In this document: positions 30,399-40,112 of the stretch, piece after piece
Numbering within the stretch: the stretch's first letter is position 1
How the letters are laid out: each line of letters starts with the position of its first letter
Position numbers and translations under genes: made by a program
Notes under the pieces: model-generated
Database searches by the model: none
What the model was told of the DNA's origin: nothing
The model's input: the letters and a program-made list of their open reading frames with translations, nothing else
From: Ceriagrion tenellum
Lineage: Eukaryota > Arthropoda > Insecta > Odonata > Coenagrionidae
Direction of reading: 5' to 3'
Length of the DNA: 64,000 bases
Assembly (NCBI GenBank): GCA_963169105.1
Contig: OY720636.1
Location: 80,216,123 to 80,280,122 of the forward strand

Positions 30399-30712
30399 GG
30401 GACCGGGTTGGTGTGGTGGTTAGAGTACTCGCTTACCACTACAGGGGCGGCCAGGGTTCAAATCCCTGCAGTGGCGGATGTTTTTCAGAGTAACCCGATC
30501 CCTACTTGAGTGTCTTGTGGAGGGCACTTCAAGTGGAGTACTCCGTCTGTCGGATGAGACGTTAACCCGAGGTCCCCTTGGCGCCTTTCGTTAAGAGCAG
30601 GCTAATGCCGACGCCGGGTTTCTATCCACCCTTCCTCCCTTAACTATCCCCTATGGCGCAAATGACCTTAGCCTCCCCAAATATCCAAATCCAATCCAGG
30701 AGAATGGATGCG
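30399..30712 (+). mobile_element. tRNA-derived SINE, full length, copy 1
   Basis: The head GGTTGGTGTGGTGGTTAGAG (box A region) and AGGGTTCAAATCCCTGC (box B) are followed by a conserved body: AGTACTCCGTCTGTCGG, ATGAGACGTTAACCCGAGG, TCCCCTTGGCGCC, GACGCCGGGTTTCTATCCAC. The tail is of the CCAAATATCC type. It is co-linear over ~300 bp with 37159-37458. Transcription would be by RNA polymerase III from the internal boxes. Confidence 0.9.
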
Positions 30713-30954
30713 GGACAGGGAAGCTCACGAAATGGAGCTGTAGACATTTTCGGCAATCACTCTGGTCAAAATTGATTGGTCTGGATGTATTTGGAATGTG
30801 TATACGTTGTTGAAGGAACTAACCCATTTCCGCACAAAAAAAATTTTTGTTTGCGATTTTGATGAGTTTTTTTTTGTATGTTACTCATATGGTCACCTGA
30901 ATTACTCACAAGAAATTTTGGTGATCGTGACCTTGAACGGCGCTGTGTTGACAA
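30713..30954. other. Spacer
   Basis: Unassigned; runs into a CATACATA microsatellite at 30960-30975. Confidence 0.4.
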
Positions 30955-31200
30955 GTTACATACATACATACATACCCATCACACCGTTCCCTTCCGGGGT
31001 AGGCACAGTCAAAATGTTTCACTCGTTAATACATAATTGAACACCTAACTCTGCTTCAATAATTTCCTCCATTCTGACCTATCCTTGCAAACCTCTTTTG
31101 CCTCATTTACCCCCATACACTGCTTCATACACGCCCTCCTGTCATTAAGACTCCTAATATTCCTCCTCCTGAGAATTTCCTCAAGTTGTTGACAAGTTAA
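30955..31200 (+). mobile_element. LINE-related repeat with CCTTCCGGGGTAGGCACAG motif
   Basis: It is the inverted relative of 16890-17112, starting with the (CATA)n tail complement. It continues beyond the shared part with TTTTGCCTCATTTACCCCCAT..CACGCCCTCCTGTC, likely more of the same element. No coding capacity retained. Confidence 0.6.
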
Positions 31201-31269
31201 TTTCGGTAAAGTTCGCAGTTCCTCCTACAGAGCCATATTTAATGGTATTTTTTTTCTAAACCACAAAAA

Positions 31270-31345
31270 TCACACGCAAAAACACGAACTGGGTTTCAAT
31301 ATATGAGTATCATCATCGGGTGCAGAACAAGTTTGAAACCAAAAT
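31270..31345 (-). mobile_element. Decayed hammerhead-like arm
   Basis: The minus strand reads ACCCGATGATGATACTC.., then ATTGAAACCCAGTTCGTG. The CTGATGA box has become CCGATGA, stem II is weak, and GAAA plus a decayed ACCC.GT stem III are visible. It is related to the copy at 55700. Confidence 0.4.
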
Positions 31346-31564
31346 CCTCCATTGTAGTTCACGTGAGCTCGATGCTCTGGTGCAATTAGAAACTCTGAGA
31401 AAAATGTGTTACCCTGAGGTGTGCGTTGTCAATGAATGTTTGTTCCCTTCCCTCTCCCCTATCCTTGAAGAAGTTGCACATTGATAACTGCCACCTCTCT
31501 CTTCTTTCTTCAACCCCCCATCATCACCTCCCCTTCTCTCCTTTTTCCTCTATATACTATAAGA
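31346..31564. other. Spacer
   Basis: C/T-rich sequence 31440-31560; nothing recognised. Confidence 0.4.
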
Positions 31565-31890
31565 GAGTACCACATCATTTGTCAATGCCATGATTAGAAA
31601 CTCGTCAATTTTCGTCGTTATATAAACGATAATGTTGGGTTTATCCGCGGCGACAGTGGCTTTTCCAGCACGACTATACTATCATGTTCTACAATGTAGA
31701 CTTGAGGCGTAAACATCTAGTTCGCATAAACCTCTCGAAATGCGCCTTGAAATTAGATGGTTTGGTGTAGCTGAATAACACTCCTGACCAGAAATCTGGA
31801 GATCTGGGTTCAAATCCCGGTCAAGTCAAATGATTTTTTCATGGCGAATTTCAACATTTTGTGCGTTATTGCACCCGTGCGAATGTCTTC
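31565..31890 (+). mobile_element. Repeat with tRNA-like 3' half, uninterrupted copy
   Basis: It is co-linear with 5465-6245 and lacks the 475-bp insert found there. The tRNA-like part (GATGGTTTGGTGTAGCTGAATAACACTCC.., GGGTTCAAATCCCGGTC) is followed by AAGTCAAATGATTTTTTCATGGCG. At 31893 the start of a second unit (CACCACATCACTTGTCGATGC) follows, so the element may have been a tandem dimer. Confidence 0.75.
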
Positions 31891-32272
31891 GCACCACATC
31901 ACTTGTCGATGCAATAATTGGTAATTCGGAAAGAAACTCATATAGAGAATGGGTGAACGGGAAATGACGAGAAAGCAGGAAGGACGTGAATACAGTCAGG
32001 GCACGTCGAAGGAGGCGTGGGAAGAGGAGCAGATCTACAAGAGAGCAGGAAGAGGAAGGACAAGAAACGACGCCCACTGTTACTCCATTCCCTGCGCACA
32101 GAAACGGCATTTCCCGAATTCCCTCGAACATCCACTCCAACACGACTGTCATGAACTTCATGAATAATTCAGTCCACGAGCCCAATACACAAGAAAGGCA
32201 TTGCTTGGGGAGGAATTTCCAGTCAGACCGTTTAGGATCATTCTCCCTTCCCTAACATAAAGACTTGAGATA
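31891..32272. other. Unassigned sequence
   Basis: After a partial second unit of the preceding repeat (to about 31930), overlapping frames on both strands are open but unrecognised. Confidence 0.4.
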
Positions 32273-32958
32273 GATTCAAATATCTTGGAATTATCTTAAC
32301 TTTAGAATTCACTTTAGATGTGTCGAGGGGATAATGCATTCAAAACATACACAGCTGAGTATTAATGGAACTAAAATTTATGAAGAGTATAACAGGAGAG
32401 TCCTCAGATGAAAAAGTAAAAGAATGATACTACTTCGCTCTGATTAGGCCACTACTCGAATACGCCCTGAGCATTTGGAACCCTGGACAAAGAGATTTAA
32501 CCAACAAAATTATTAAAATACAAAGGAAATCTGCGCGCTCCGTCAAAAACTGCTACTAGCGTACATATAGTATTTTACAACTTTTAGAGGGATTAAGGTG
32601 GGAGCCCCTTGAGACTCGGAGGGTGCACGCTAGGCTTAGCTTGCTTGAGAAATTCAGAACTGATGTGCATCAGAGCGACACAGAGAATAATATCATGACC
32701 CCTTACTACATGTCTATGTCCGACGGGAGCGATAAAATAAGAGCGATACTTTGCCGAACAGATTGGTACAAGAATTTGTTCTTTCCGCGCACAATAAGCG
32801 AATACAATAAAAACTGAGCTCCACTAAATACACTCCTGTAATACACGTCACGATTTCACCTCCGAAAACCTTATCCCTTGCATCTTTACCCGGCTGGTGT
32901 CCTAACACCCACTGCCTAACGCCCATGAGGCGGCTCGCAGGGTATTATGTAGATGTAG
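32273..32958 (+). mobile_element. CR1-like LINE, 5'-truncated, with stops
   Basis: + strand pieces: FKYLGIILTLEF near 32275, the SSDEKVKE-like and LRPLLEYALSIWNPGQ segments near 32410-32490, then RVHARLSLLEKFRTDVHQSD and the terminal FFPRTISEYNKN stop (32815-32817). The 3' UTR ends GGCGGCTCGCAGGGTATTATGTAGATGTAGAA (~32958). In-frame stops interrupt the coding part. Confidence 0.9.
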
Positions 32959-33020
32959 AATATTGTTGTTATAAGAGTACTAGTCTAATAACATCATGTT
33001 TTCCTATGTTTAATAATTTA

Positions 33021-33043
33021 TTTCTTTTTCGTTTTAGGTGAGT
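33021..33043 (+). promoter_or_regulatory. Candidate recursive splice site (zero-length exon)
   Basis: TTTCTTTTTCGTTTTAG (ending 33037) is a strong acceptor, followed with no intervening base by GTGAGT (33038-33043), a strong donor. Juxtaposed 3' and 5' splice sites of the form (Y)n..AG|GTRAGT are the established hallmark of recursive splicing in long insect introns. This site lies 8.7 kb into the intron that begins at 24291. A second GTGAGT donor 45 nt downstream (33083) would define the companion RS-exon. Confidence 0.55.
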
Positions 33044-33082
33044 GTCATGCTCTTGCTATTCTTCCCTTGATCCAAACCCAGA
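33038..33082 (+). other. Possible RS-exon or 45-nt cassette exon
   Basis: It is bounded by the acceptor at 33037 and the donor GTGAGTAC at 33083. If included after exon 24241-24290 (phase 0), it reads VSVMLLLFFP and then a stop. This is what is expected of a cryptic RS-exon whose inclusion would be deleterious. Read instead in phase 1, it is open (ECHALAILPLIQTQ) and 45 nt, so a cassette exon joined directly to exon 976-1080 is not excluded. Confidence 0.35.
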
Positions 33083-33224
33083 GTGAGTACAACTCATACT
33101 GGTTTTATTTATTTTAGTTTTAAAATCTTATAATCCGGCGATTCAAGGAAAAATGTCGTGGGTAAATCATTTTTCTTCCAAGATATCCTATAAAATATGA
33201 GGCACTTTTTACTTCTTAACTTCT

Positions 33225-33317
33225 TACACTTCCCTTACATCTTTACACCGCTGTTGTCTTAACATCCCCTGCTATACGCCCATGCGGCGGCTCGCAAGGT
33301 AGTATGTAGATGTAGTG
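33225..33317 (+). mobile_element. CR1-like LINE, 3' end only
   Basis: CACTTCCCTTACATCTTTACACC..GCTATACGCCCATGCGGCGG, then CTCGCAAGGTAGTATGTAGATGTAG: the last ~90 bp of the family. It lies 270 bp after another copy's tail. Confidence 0.85.
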
Positions 33318-33574
33318 CCTTTGTCTTTCGACTACTGTGGGTGTGAAAATGATATGCCGCTAGATTTTGACACGGTCCTCTGTGCGACCCAGGATATTGT
33401 ATCACGTATCGTTCTGAAGGCAGGCGTGTATATAATCTTTAGAGCATAAATCTTTGAAAGAGATCTGTGTTGCATAATTATGTATAAATAGCAACACAGG
33501 GATAAGTTTCTCGTCCCCTGAAATTAAGTGGAAATAATTTTATTTTTCAAAAATTCCGGAATACTTTTCATTTA

Positions 33575-33640
33575 TTCCGACCCAGGTTAGGACTTAGCAC
33601 TACAATTTTCAAGGTGTAATTAATACGTATGGAATAATTC
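33575..33640 (-). mobile_element. Decayed hammerhead-like arm, inactive subfamily
   Basis: The minus strand reads ACCTTGAAAATTG.., then AAGTCCTAACCTGGGTCGG. It matches the copies at 3690 and 58526 but with TTGAAAA for CTGANGA and CTAA for GAAA. Confidence 0.45.
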
Positions 33641-33829
33641 GAAAGTACCTTGGAATTTTTACGAAGTGTAATTATTTTGAAATCGCGATGTGATTTCACC
33701 AAGAGATACCTGTTAATTTGTTGCATGTTGCTCTTAAATTATTGATTTTTCTTTCACATCCTATTTTTAGACGTTATTAGCGGGAAGACCACACATGTTA
33801 TGGTAATGAACTTTAAAAAATAATAATAA

Positions 33830-33925
33830 TAAAATACAAAGAATAACTGCGCGCCTCGTACAAAAATCCTACTGTGAGCGAACATGTATCGCACCAACAA
33901 TATGGAAAACCATCAGTAAATCGAT
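33830..33925 (+). mobile_element. CR1-like LINE, short internal fragment
   Basis: ATACAAAGAATAACTGCGCGCCTCGTACAAAAATCCTACTG translates KIQRITARLVQKSY, matching the KIQ(R/K)(K/R)(S/A)A..VKN segment of the LINEs at 12710 and 32520. No other part is present. Confidence 0.5.
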
Positions 33926-33980
33926 TATAATTACCAGTACAAACAGAGTTTTAATCTTCTTAAGGCACCAGTAGGCTTTG

Positions 33981-34543
33981 ATGGTAGTTTGAGCGAAATA
34001 TCGTTTTACCTATAAATCAATGAATTTGGTCTAATTTTGAAGAAATATATCTCACCCTTCTAATGGCACCAAAAATTCTACCCCTTGGCACAATAATTTC
34101 GGAGATATTTGCCAAAAAATACCAGCCCTTTTGCATGGGAAATGGTACTCGTATGCACTCCATAGAGACGTTATTTACAAAATGACGTATTTCTATCACT
34201 TCGATGTCATAAAAAAACTAACAGTGTGTAGTTTATGTTTTCTCAACTATTTTTGAAAATTAATAATATTGTCCTCGCAAAGGGTTCTTGAGTATAGCAA
34301 AATGCCTTCCATTTTGAAGGAGTTTCAAACTCACCGCGCGAAAAAAATGAGTCTAATTAAAGGCTCGTTTAAATATTTTCATTAAATTGCTTACAATTTC
34401 TGTCATATAAAACTATATTATTTCACCATTAATAATGCAATATTTAATTCATGTGTCCTACAGCTGATGAAATAAAACGTATACCTATTTCGAATATGGT
34501 ATCTATTATGGCTAGTGAACTATCTCGCTCGGACTACCTTAAG
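33981..34543 (+). mobile_element. TTAAGGTAGTTTGAGCGA TIR family, full-length reference copy
   Basis: The left end ATGGTAGTTTGAGCGAAATATCG and right end GAACTATCTCGCTCGGACTACCTTAAG are inverted repeats of each other. The ~560-bp interior has no transposase. Six further copies or fragments occur in this window in both orientations. The TTAA at the better preserved ends (right end here; left end of 58251 and 61206) is compatible with TTAA-targeting elements such as piggyBac. That assignment is inference. Confidence 0.85.
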
Positions 34544-35644
34544 ACGATACCAGTTTACTTATTGACGACGATAATTCAAACAGTGGGGCAACATCCTTAG
34601 CCAAGGAGGAATTCAAACTCGCGACTTAATGGATCCCCCGCAACTTCTTCGTCGGAAAGGGGAACTTGGTGTATGCTTATATTTTGAGATATTCGCGGCT
34701 CATTCCCACAAGGAAATAAAACTCTACCCCACTCTGGCGGAAATATATTCTTCAAGGCAGAAGAATCCAATCCCTCTATCCAATATTCGTTGACTGACAT
34801 TAATTACGAGCGTGGCTTCTTTCAATGGTCTATTGCATTCTTAAATCGCTTTTATCGTCAAAATAGACACTTGTGAGTGAAATTCATGCAAATTTTTGTT
34901 GCCCTTCCATTGTTTCACCAGTACCGAAACACGATTGCTAAAAAAAAGAGGACAATTTTAAAATTACAATCAAGCGGCTGAACGTGACCCCACAATTAAA
35001 ATGAATGTACACGCATGAAGCGCTCTCGTTCGCTTGGCATTCGAGCGATCTTCCATATATCTTTTGTTCTCGTTCCACTTTCCTTCAAAATAAAGTTTGA
35101 TACAACATCGATTGCACTTACACGATTTCATTCCCGTTCGACACTCGAATAAACTGTATCGTCACGCAGAGGGGCGATAAAATGTAGTTCTTTGGCCTAG
35201 AATTCCATCGTTAGAGACTCCCATCCCTCTTTAATGACGGCGAGAATCTATTTTCTTTCGCAAATCGCCACTCCTTTTTTTTAAATTCGGAATAGCGTTT
35301 CCATTTCTACTCGCACACCGTATGAAATGCGACCTCAAATGAAAGGGACGGCTGAAAAGCTTTTCGATACTTCATTCCGGTAAGGTTAAATATCAGGGTT
35401 ACTTGACGTTCGCTGTGCGATGTTCATTTTTTTATTGAATCGAATTGTATTTCAACATGGTTGCAGAACCGCGTCAAAAAATCCAAGTCGGGGAAAGAGA
35501 GTAAGTTATTGAATTCCATTAGCTCTCTTGCACTTTCGCCTTTCCACTCAAAAGGCATAAAAAACATATTGCGCTGCGCAACGATACCGGCTTGTACACT
35601 TATAAATGCCAACTGCAATATTAGTTACAAGAACCTCAAAAATG
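34544..35644. other. Unassigned sequence
   Basis: No repeat, exon or RNA gene recognised; frames up to 67 codons only. Confidence 0.45.
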
Positions 35645-35812
35645 GTTAAGAAATAAAATACTTAGTTAATTCCACGCATTTTTTGCCAAAAACACGGGCC
35701 ATGGTTTCGACACGTATGTGCGTATGCATTTCCAAAGTGCATACTAGTCAAAACCATGGTCGGATTTTCGTTAAAAAAAGTGTGGAATTAACCAAGTATT
35801 TTATTTCGTAAC
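35645..35812. mobile_element. Foldback element with hammerhead-like arms, inactive subfamily
   Basis: Arms: GTTAAGAAATAAAATACTTAGTTAATTCCAC (35645-35675) against GTGGAATTAACCAAGTATTTTATTTCGTAAC (35782-35812). The pairing continues inward through the ACACGGGCCATGGTTTCGAC / GTCAAAACCATGGTCGG blocks. Minus-strand core: TTGGAAA box, GTGTCGAAACCATGGCC. On the + strand GAAA has become AAAA. The ACCATGGT palindrome is the stem III equivalent. Confidence 0.75.
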
Positions 35813-36747
35813 AATGCTCAAAGCTATGAACATTAAAAACACGTGTATTGCACATATGGATAAAATCTTTTCATGCATCAATCGTGGGCTCTGTTCGAGA
35901 GCCTTCATGGTCTTTAGAAACAGAAGCAGAACAAGCCTTATGTTTAAACCTCAACTCTCTCTCCTTTGCTCAGTGAGTCTAGTCAGTTTACGCATTTGAT
36001 GTATGTACACTTGTCCTACTTGAAAATCTGAAGGAGCGTGGTTATTCAATATGCCTTCCATCAAATTATATTTTCTTAAATCGACTATGCCGATGTTATT
36101 TGCAATGAGTGATGTCTTTGTCTCTAAAGAGAGACAAAAGAACGATAATTTGACACAAATCTTCATTGAAAATATCAACACGGTCCAAAATTATGTTTCA
36201 TTACGTATATGAATTTGAAATTAACGAGGCGCAAGACTTTTTCTAATCAATCATTGGAGATTCATAAATATTCAAGCGCGTTAGGAGGAAAATTAGGACA
36301 GAGTCATTGGTCCATTACCAAACCGTGAAAACTAAATTTAAAACGAGTGACTTTAGCGGTAGTGCATGCTTTTCGACCAACTTGGAGGCACTGAACTGAG
36401 CGAAATCACCATTTCCAGCAAGGATTATTACGCCTCTGTTATGATAGAGCGGGAGGCAAAAAATCAGCCTCAGTTACGGTCCATAGAAAATCTAATGGCG
36501 TGTTGCTAATATACGTCGCGTGGGTTCAGTGCATAGCTACCGTTTATGTCAGACGAATGGGTAAAATTAAGGTCAGTCATAACTTCTATACCCTTAAATA
36601 CAATTCATCTCTAACGATGAGGAAAAATAGAGCGAGAAGACATACATCAGATCAATTGAAACTCGAATCACATGCATGGAGTGCAAAATGGAGCGTTGAG
36701 TAAAGAATCTAGACCATGCCACTTCTGACGCCGCGTTATTCATACAC
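35813..36747. other. Unassigned sequence
   Basis: Nothing recognised. Confidence 0.45.
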
Positions 36748-37032
36748 ATCCATTCGATCTAAATAATCTCAGGGAACCAAAAGTTTTGGACAGTGGCCGA
36801 TAGAGTGAGCGCGGTTCGAGAAACCATTGCCGCCTACGTTGGAAGTTAATCTCGTCTTTTTCTGTGTATCTGTCAATAGGCAGGTTTTCTGTGGAACAAT
36901 TGTCTCCAGGTATTTCTGTTTCGGGCGAGGTTCTTCATTGCCCTGGACGTCCCTCCTCTCATCACTCGCGCTCACTCTATCGGCCACTGTCCAAAACTTA
37001 TGGTTCCCTAAGATTATTTAGATCGAATGGAT
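36748..37032. mobile_element. MITE-like element with ~65-bp terminal inverted repeats
   Basis: ATCCATTCGATCTAAATAATCTCAGGGAACCAAAAG..GGCCGATAGAGTGAGCGCG (from 36748) is answered by CGCGCTCACTCTATCGGCC..ATGGTTCCCTAAGATTATTTAGATCGAATGGAT (to 37032). It is 285 bp long without coding capacity, and no other copy was seen in the window. Confidence 0.8.
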
Positions 37033-37044
37033 TTGTCATCCCAT

Positions 37045-37500
37045 CAAATATGTTTATTCCTCCTCTAATCTTTCCTTTAATCTTTCCTGCAAACAATCTC
37101 TCCGTAATGTGTGGCCTGTCCAATATGCCTTTTTCTTCTTCTTTACACTCTTGAATATGGGGATCGGGCTGGTGCGGTGGTTAGAGTACTCGCCTTCCAC
37201 AAGGGCGGCCAGGGTTTAAATCCCTGCTGTGGCGGATGTTTTTCAGAGGAACCCTATCCCTATTTGAGAGTCTTGTGGAGGGAACTTTAAGTAGAGTACT
37301 CTGTCTGTCGGATGAGACGTTAAACCGTGGTCCCCTTGGCGCCTTTCGTTAAGAGTAGACTATTGCCGACGCCGGGTTTCTATCCACTCTTCCGCCCTTA
37401 CTTATCCCCTATGACGCAAATGACCTTAGCCGTCGATCGCCTCCCCAAATATCCTATCCACTCTTGAATATACTAATTATCGCTGTAACGAATCATAAAT
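37045..37500 (-). mobile_element. LINE C-terminal fragment interrupted by a SINE
   Basis: The minus strand of 37060-37150 reads KKKAYWTGHTLRRDCLQERL, the conserved W.GH.LRR..L segment of non-LTR polyprotein C-termini. It is paralogous to 37742-37925 (CTCTCCGTAATRTGTG.CC..CCAAT.TGCCTTTCTT). A SINE is inserted at 37159 with target duplication CACTCTTGAATAT, after which the LINE resumes (ACTAATTATCG). Confidence 0.7.
37159..37458 (+). mobile_element. tRNA-derived SINE, full length, copy 2, with 13-bp target duplication
   Basis: GGGATCGGGCTGGTGCGGTGGTTAGAG.. box A, GGGTTTAAATCCCTGC box B, and the same body as 30399-30712 (TCGGATGAGACGTTAAACCG, GCCGACGCCGGGTTTCTATCC). It is flanked by CACTCTTGAATAT at 37146-37158 and 37459-37471. 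The perfect duplication gives exact boundaries and points to L1-type target-primed insertion into a LINE fragment. Confidence 0.95.
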
Positions 37501-37741
37501 ATTCGCATTTCAAAGATCGTCTGTGAAGAAAAGAGGTTTGGAAACCACTAATCGCTATAAGCCTTGTGAATTAGGTCTTCGAATTGCAATAACTGGAGAA
37601 TTACACAAGGAATTAGTTAATATTGGCAATAATTTTCCCGAAGCTCCACAAATTTCTACTTCTCTAAATCATGCCGAGGATGAGTTCCTGGACGATCAAG
37701 TAGCTGAAAGCATGGGAATAAATAAGGCTTATTGATGAATT

Positions 37742-37925
37742 TCCTGATGTGGTACATTTTTCTCCTTCTCTCATCATATCTATCATCCCTTCAAATATCT
37801 TTCCTTCTATTCCGCTCTTTCCATAAATCTTTCCTTCTATACTGAATTTCCGCAAACACACTCTCCGTAATATGTGTCCCATCCAATTTGCCTTTCTTAT
37901 CTTTATACTTTTCAATATAATTACG
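37742..37925 (-). mobile_element. LINE C-terminal fragment, NWMGHILRR type
   Basis: The minus strand reads KIRKANWMGHILRRVCLRKF, then SIEGKIYGKSG with an imperfect internal repeat (GIEGKIFEG). It is a paralogue of 37060-37150 and of the EGKxxRGRPR family at 39905, 44645 and 59785. No complete domain. Confidence 0.65.
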
Positions 37926-38384
37926 TTAGCTCCTTTCCAATCGTTTTCTATACTTCCTCATTTTTAACCTAAGCTGTCCATCGTAATTTCCTCTCTTTTT
38001 CGCCATAGCCACATGCCATGGTTTTCCATATATTTTTCGTCGCTTTTCCTAATTATTCACCCTTCCGTTCCATGCAAAATCATACTTCATGTAAAACACT
38101 CAGCAACTCTTTTCCTTAAACTGATTTTTAATGCTCCTTGTTGTCAGGAGTTCTCTAACATTTCTGATTGATATTTTTCCCCGATTAATCCTACTCACTT
38201 ATTTCTCGATGAACCTCAGTATTTCCACAATTTAATAAGCACAGAATGAAACAAATTTTTCATGGTGCAAGGTGGGAAAAAAGGAAAAATATTACCCAAA
38301 CGAACTTGGTAGTAGTATTAAAAAAACCAGGTCACTTTTACCTGAAAATGATGAACTTGCCATTGATATAATTTCGTGTTTTAT
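37926..38384. other. Unassigned sequence
   Basis: Nothing recognised. Confidence 0.4.
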
Positions 38385-38680
38385 CCTCTTTTTTAATAAT
38401 ATTTTTTAAATATAATTATTAATAATAATACAATAAAGAGAAAAATAATAACAATAAAAAATAATAATTAAAAAAATAATTAGTAAAATTTAATAATATA
38501 AAAAATAATAATAATGCAATTTAATAACATTTAATAATATTAATAATAATCGGGAAATAATAAGAAAAATAATAATTAATAAAAAATATTAATAATATTT
38601 AATAATAATAAATATTTAAAAATAAATAATTTAATAAAATTTTAAAAATAATATTAATAATAATAAAAAAAAACTTATAT
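38385..38680. repeat. AAT/AATT-rich low-complexity tract
   Basis: About 300 bp composed almost solely of (AAT)n, AATAATTA and AAATAATA variants. Confidence 0.9.
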
Positions 38681-38699
38681 AGTCCATATAAAGGAAAAG

Positions 38700-38790
38700 T
38701 AGACTCCGCCAAATCACAGCTGAAATTACGAGTTTCACGATTCGAAGAGGGGAAAAAAATAAAAACGGCGGTATTAGCTGTGATTTGATT
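38700..38790. repeat. Short inverted repeat around AAATCACAGCTG
   Basis: CCAAATCACAGCTGAAATTACG (38709) is complementary to CGGTATTAGCTGTGATTTGA (38768). It is a possible remnant of a small TIR element. Confidence 0.5.
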
Positions 38791-38878
38791 AGATATTAGA
38801 CAGAAGTAAGCGCGATCCCCAATTTCAACTGAGAAAGATAAATATCGAGAGGAGAAAAACAAGTGAGATATCGAGCGA

Positions 38879-39081
38879 ATGACAGCGAGCGACAGAGACG
38901 ACGTTTTGAGGGAAAAAAAACATACAGGGAAAAAAGGCGTCATCGGATTCTTGCGAGACAAATCGCAGGCTGGCAGTCAAAGAAAACGCACGACTCCGTT
39001 GACTGGAACTTCTCAGTCCAAAAACAATGTTTGTTTCTCTCGAGAAGCGTCTATGGAGTATAAAAGGACCAGTTTACGAAG
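38879..39081 (+). CDS. Tentative coding exon with unclear 5' boundary
   Basis: A frame open from ATG 38879 to the consensus donor AAG|GTGAGTCAAC (39082) reads, near its end, NNVCFSREASMEYKRTSLR and leaves in phase 2. Possible 5' ends are the ATG; CAG at 38927 (phase 1); or CAG at 39016 preceded by TTGACTGGAACTTCT (phase 0, the phase in which exon 24241-24290 ends). None has a strong pyrimidine tract. TATAAAAGG at 39058 could instead be a TATA box. The Arg/Lys/Ser-rich composition fits a disordered regulatory segment. Confidence 0.3.
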
Positions 39082-39839
39082 GTGAGTCAACAAATACGGC
39101 AAAAAAACATACTTTTGGAGACAATCCCATATTTTATCTCCAAAATAAAATGTGTACCGACAGTCCTCCAATCCTTCAAGTATGTTGTAGATATTTTAGC
39201 GCACGATATGGTTTTCCATGCTGTAATTGGCTACATTTCTCCTCCAGTTAAATGGGGAATTATTTAGGAAGCGAATCTTCATGTTAGTCCTTACTGGTAA
39301 CTAATGCTGAACGTTCTGTGGATATTAGTTAAAGTTGAAACAAAGAGACCATCGAGATTCCATCTTCCCGTCCGTTGGTTAATTTTAACCTCATATATTC
39401 CCAAGTTTATGCATTTTTGCTCAGCATTATAAAGTGTGGCTACATATCTACATTTGCATGGACGAACCACTGGGCATGCCATCTCTAGGGTCTGTGGCAC
39501 GGGGTGATTTCACACCAGGGATACTGCACTCTCCCCAGTTTAAATCAGAACCGCATACGTTCCTTCGGAATGCCAGACGCAGGCCAAAAGTAGCCAGGAT
39601 AACAATCCGTGGTCAAACCAGAAACTAGGAGATTACTACGTAGACGAACATAGTACCACAAATGATACTATTTGAGATACAACTACTGGTTAGTACAATC
39701 AATTCGATAGATAAACAGTACTACGAGGTACTAAATCATGCGAAAGCCGCTCAATGCCGGAAATTTCATACGTGGTTATTTATTAATAATGTTATTAAAA
39801 TCTTAAGTCCAAGTGCAAAACCTACTTTATATAGTGAGG
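39082..39839. other. Unassigned sequence
   Basis: Follows the donor at 39082; no exon, repeat or RNA gene recognised. Confidence 0.4.
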
Positions 39840-39930
39840 TTCTTTACCTATCAGAGAACCTACCTTCTTTGCCTATCATTGAACTGATCGATCGCAACAT
39901 TATGGTCCCTTATTGTACGCGGGAAGAACG
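39840..39930 (-). mobile_element. CR1-like LINE, last codons only
   Basis: On the minus strand TTCTTCCCGCGTACAATAAGGGACC encodes FFPRTIRDH followed by NVAIDQFNDRQ. It matches the C-terminal FFPRTIS(D/E)(H/Y)N of the family, and is fused to a different LINE fragment at about 39905. Confidence 0.6.
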
Positions 39931-40112
39931 TAGTTGATGACAAAATAAAGGGAAAAGTCAACAGAGGACGACCCAGGAAAAAGTTCGTGGACCAAATAAA
40001 GAAGACGGTGCATAGGAAGAGATACCAGGAGATAAGGGAACTAGCATTTGATAGGTAAGGGTGGAGGGCTGCAGTCAACCAATCTTGGGGTTGAACAACC
40101 AATAAATTGTAC
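39905..40112 (+). mobile_element. LINE C-terminal fragment, GRPRKKFVDQIKK type, copy 1
   Basis: The + strand reads KGKVNRGRPRKKFVDQIKKT, then HRKRYQEIRELAFDR, a stop, GWRAAVNQSWG. This is the typical C-terminus of RTE/CR1-type endonuclease-reverse transcriptases (RGRPR..(Y/F).DQI......Y.E..ELA.DR..WR). The tail TTGAACAACCAATAA is shared with copies at 44645 and 59785. Confidence 0.85.

Noticed and set aside
30408..30480. Possible genuine tRNA gene
   Set aside because: Box A and B are present, but the sequence is the head of a ~310-bp SINE that recurs at 37159 with a target duplication.
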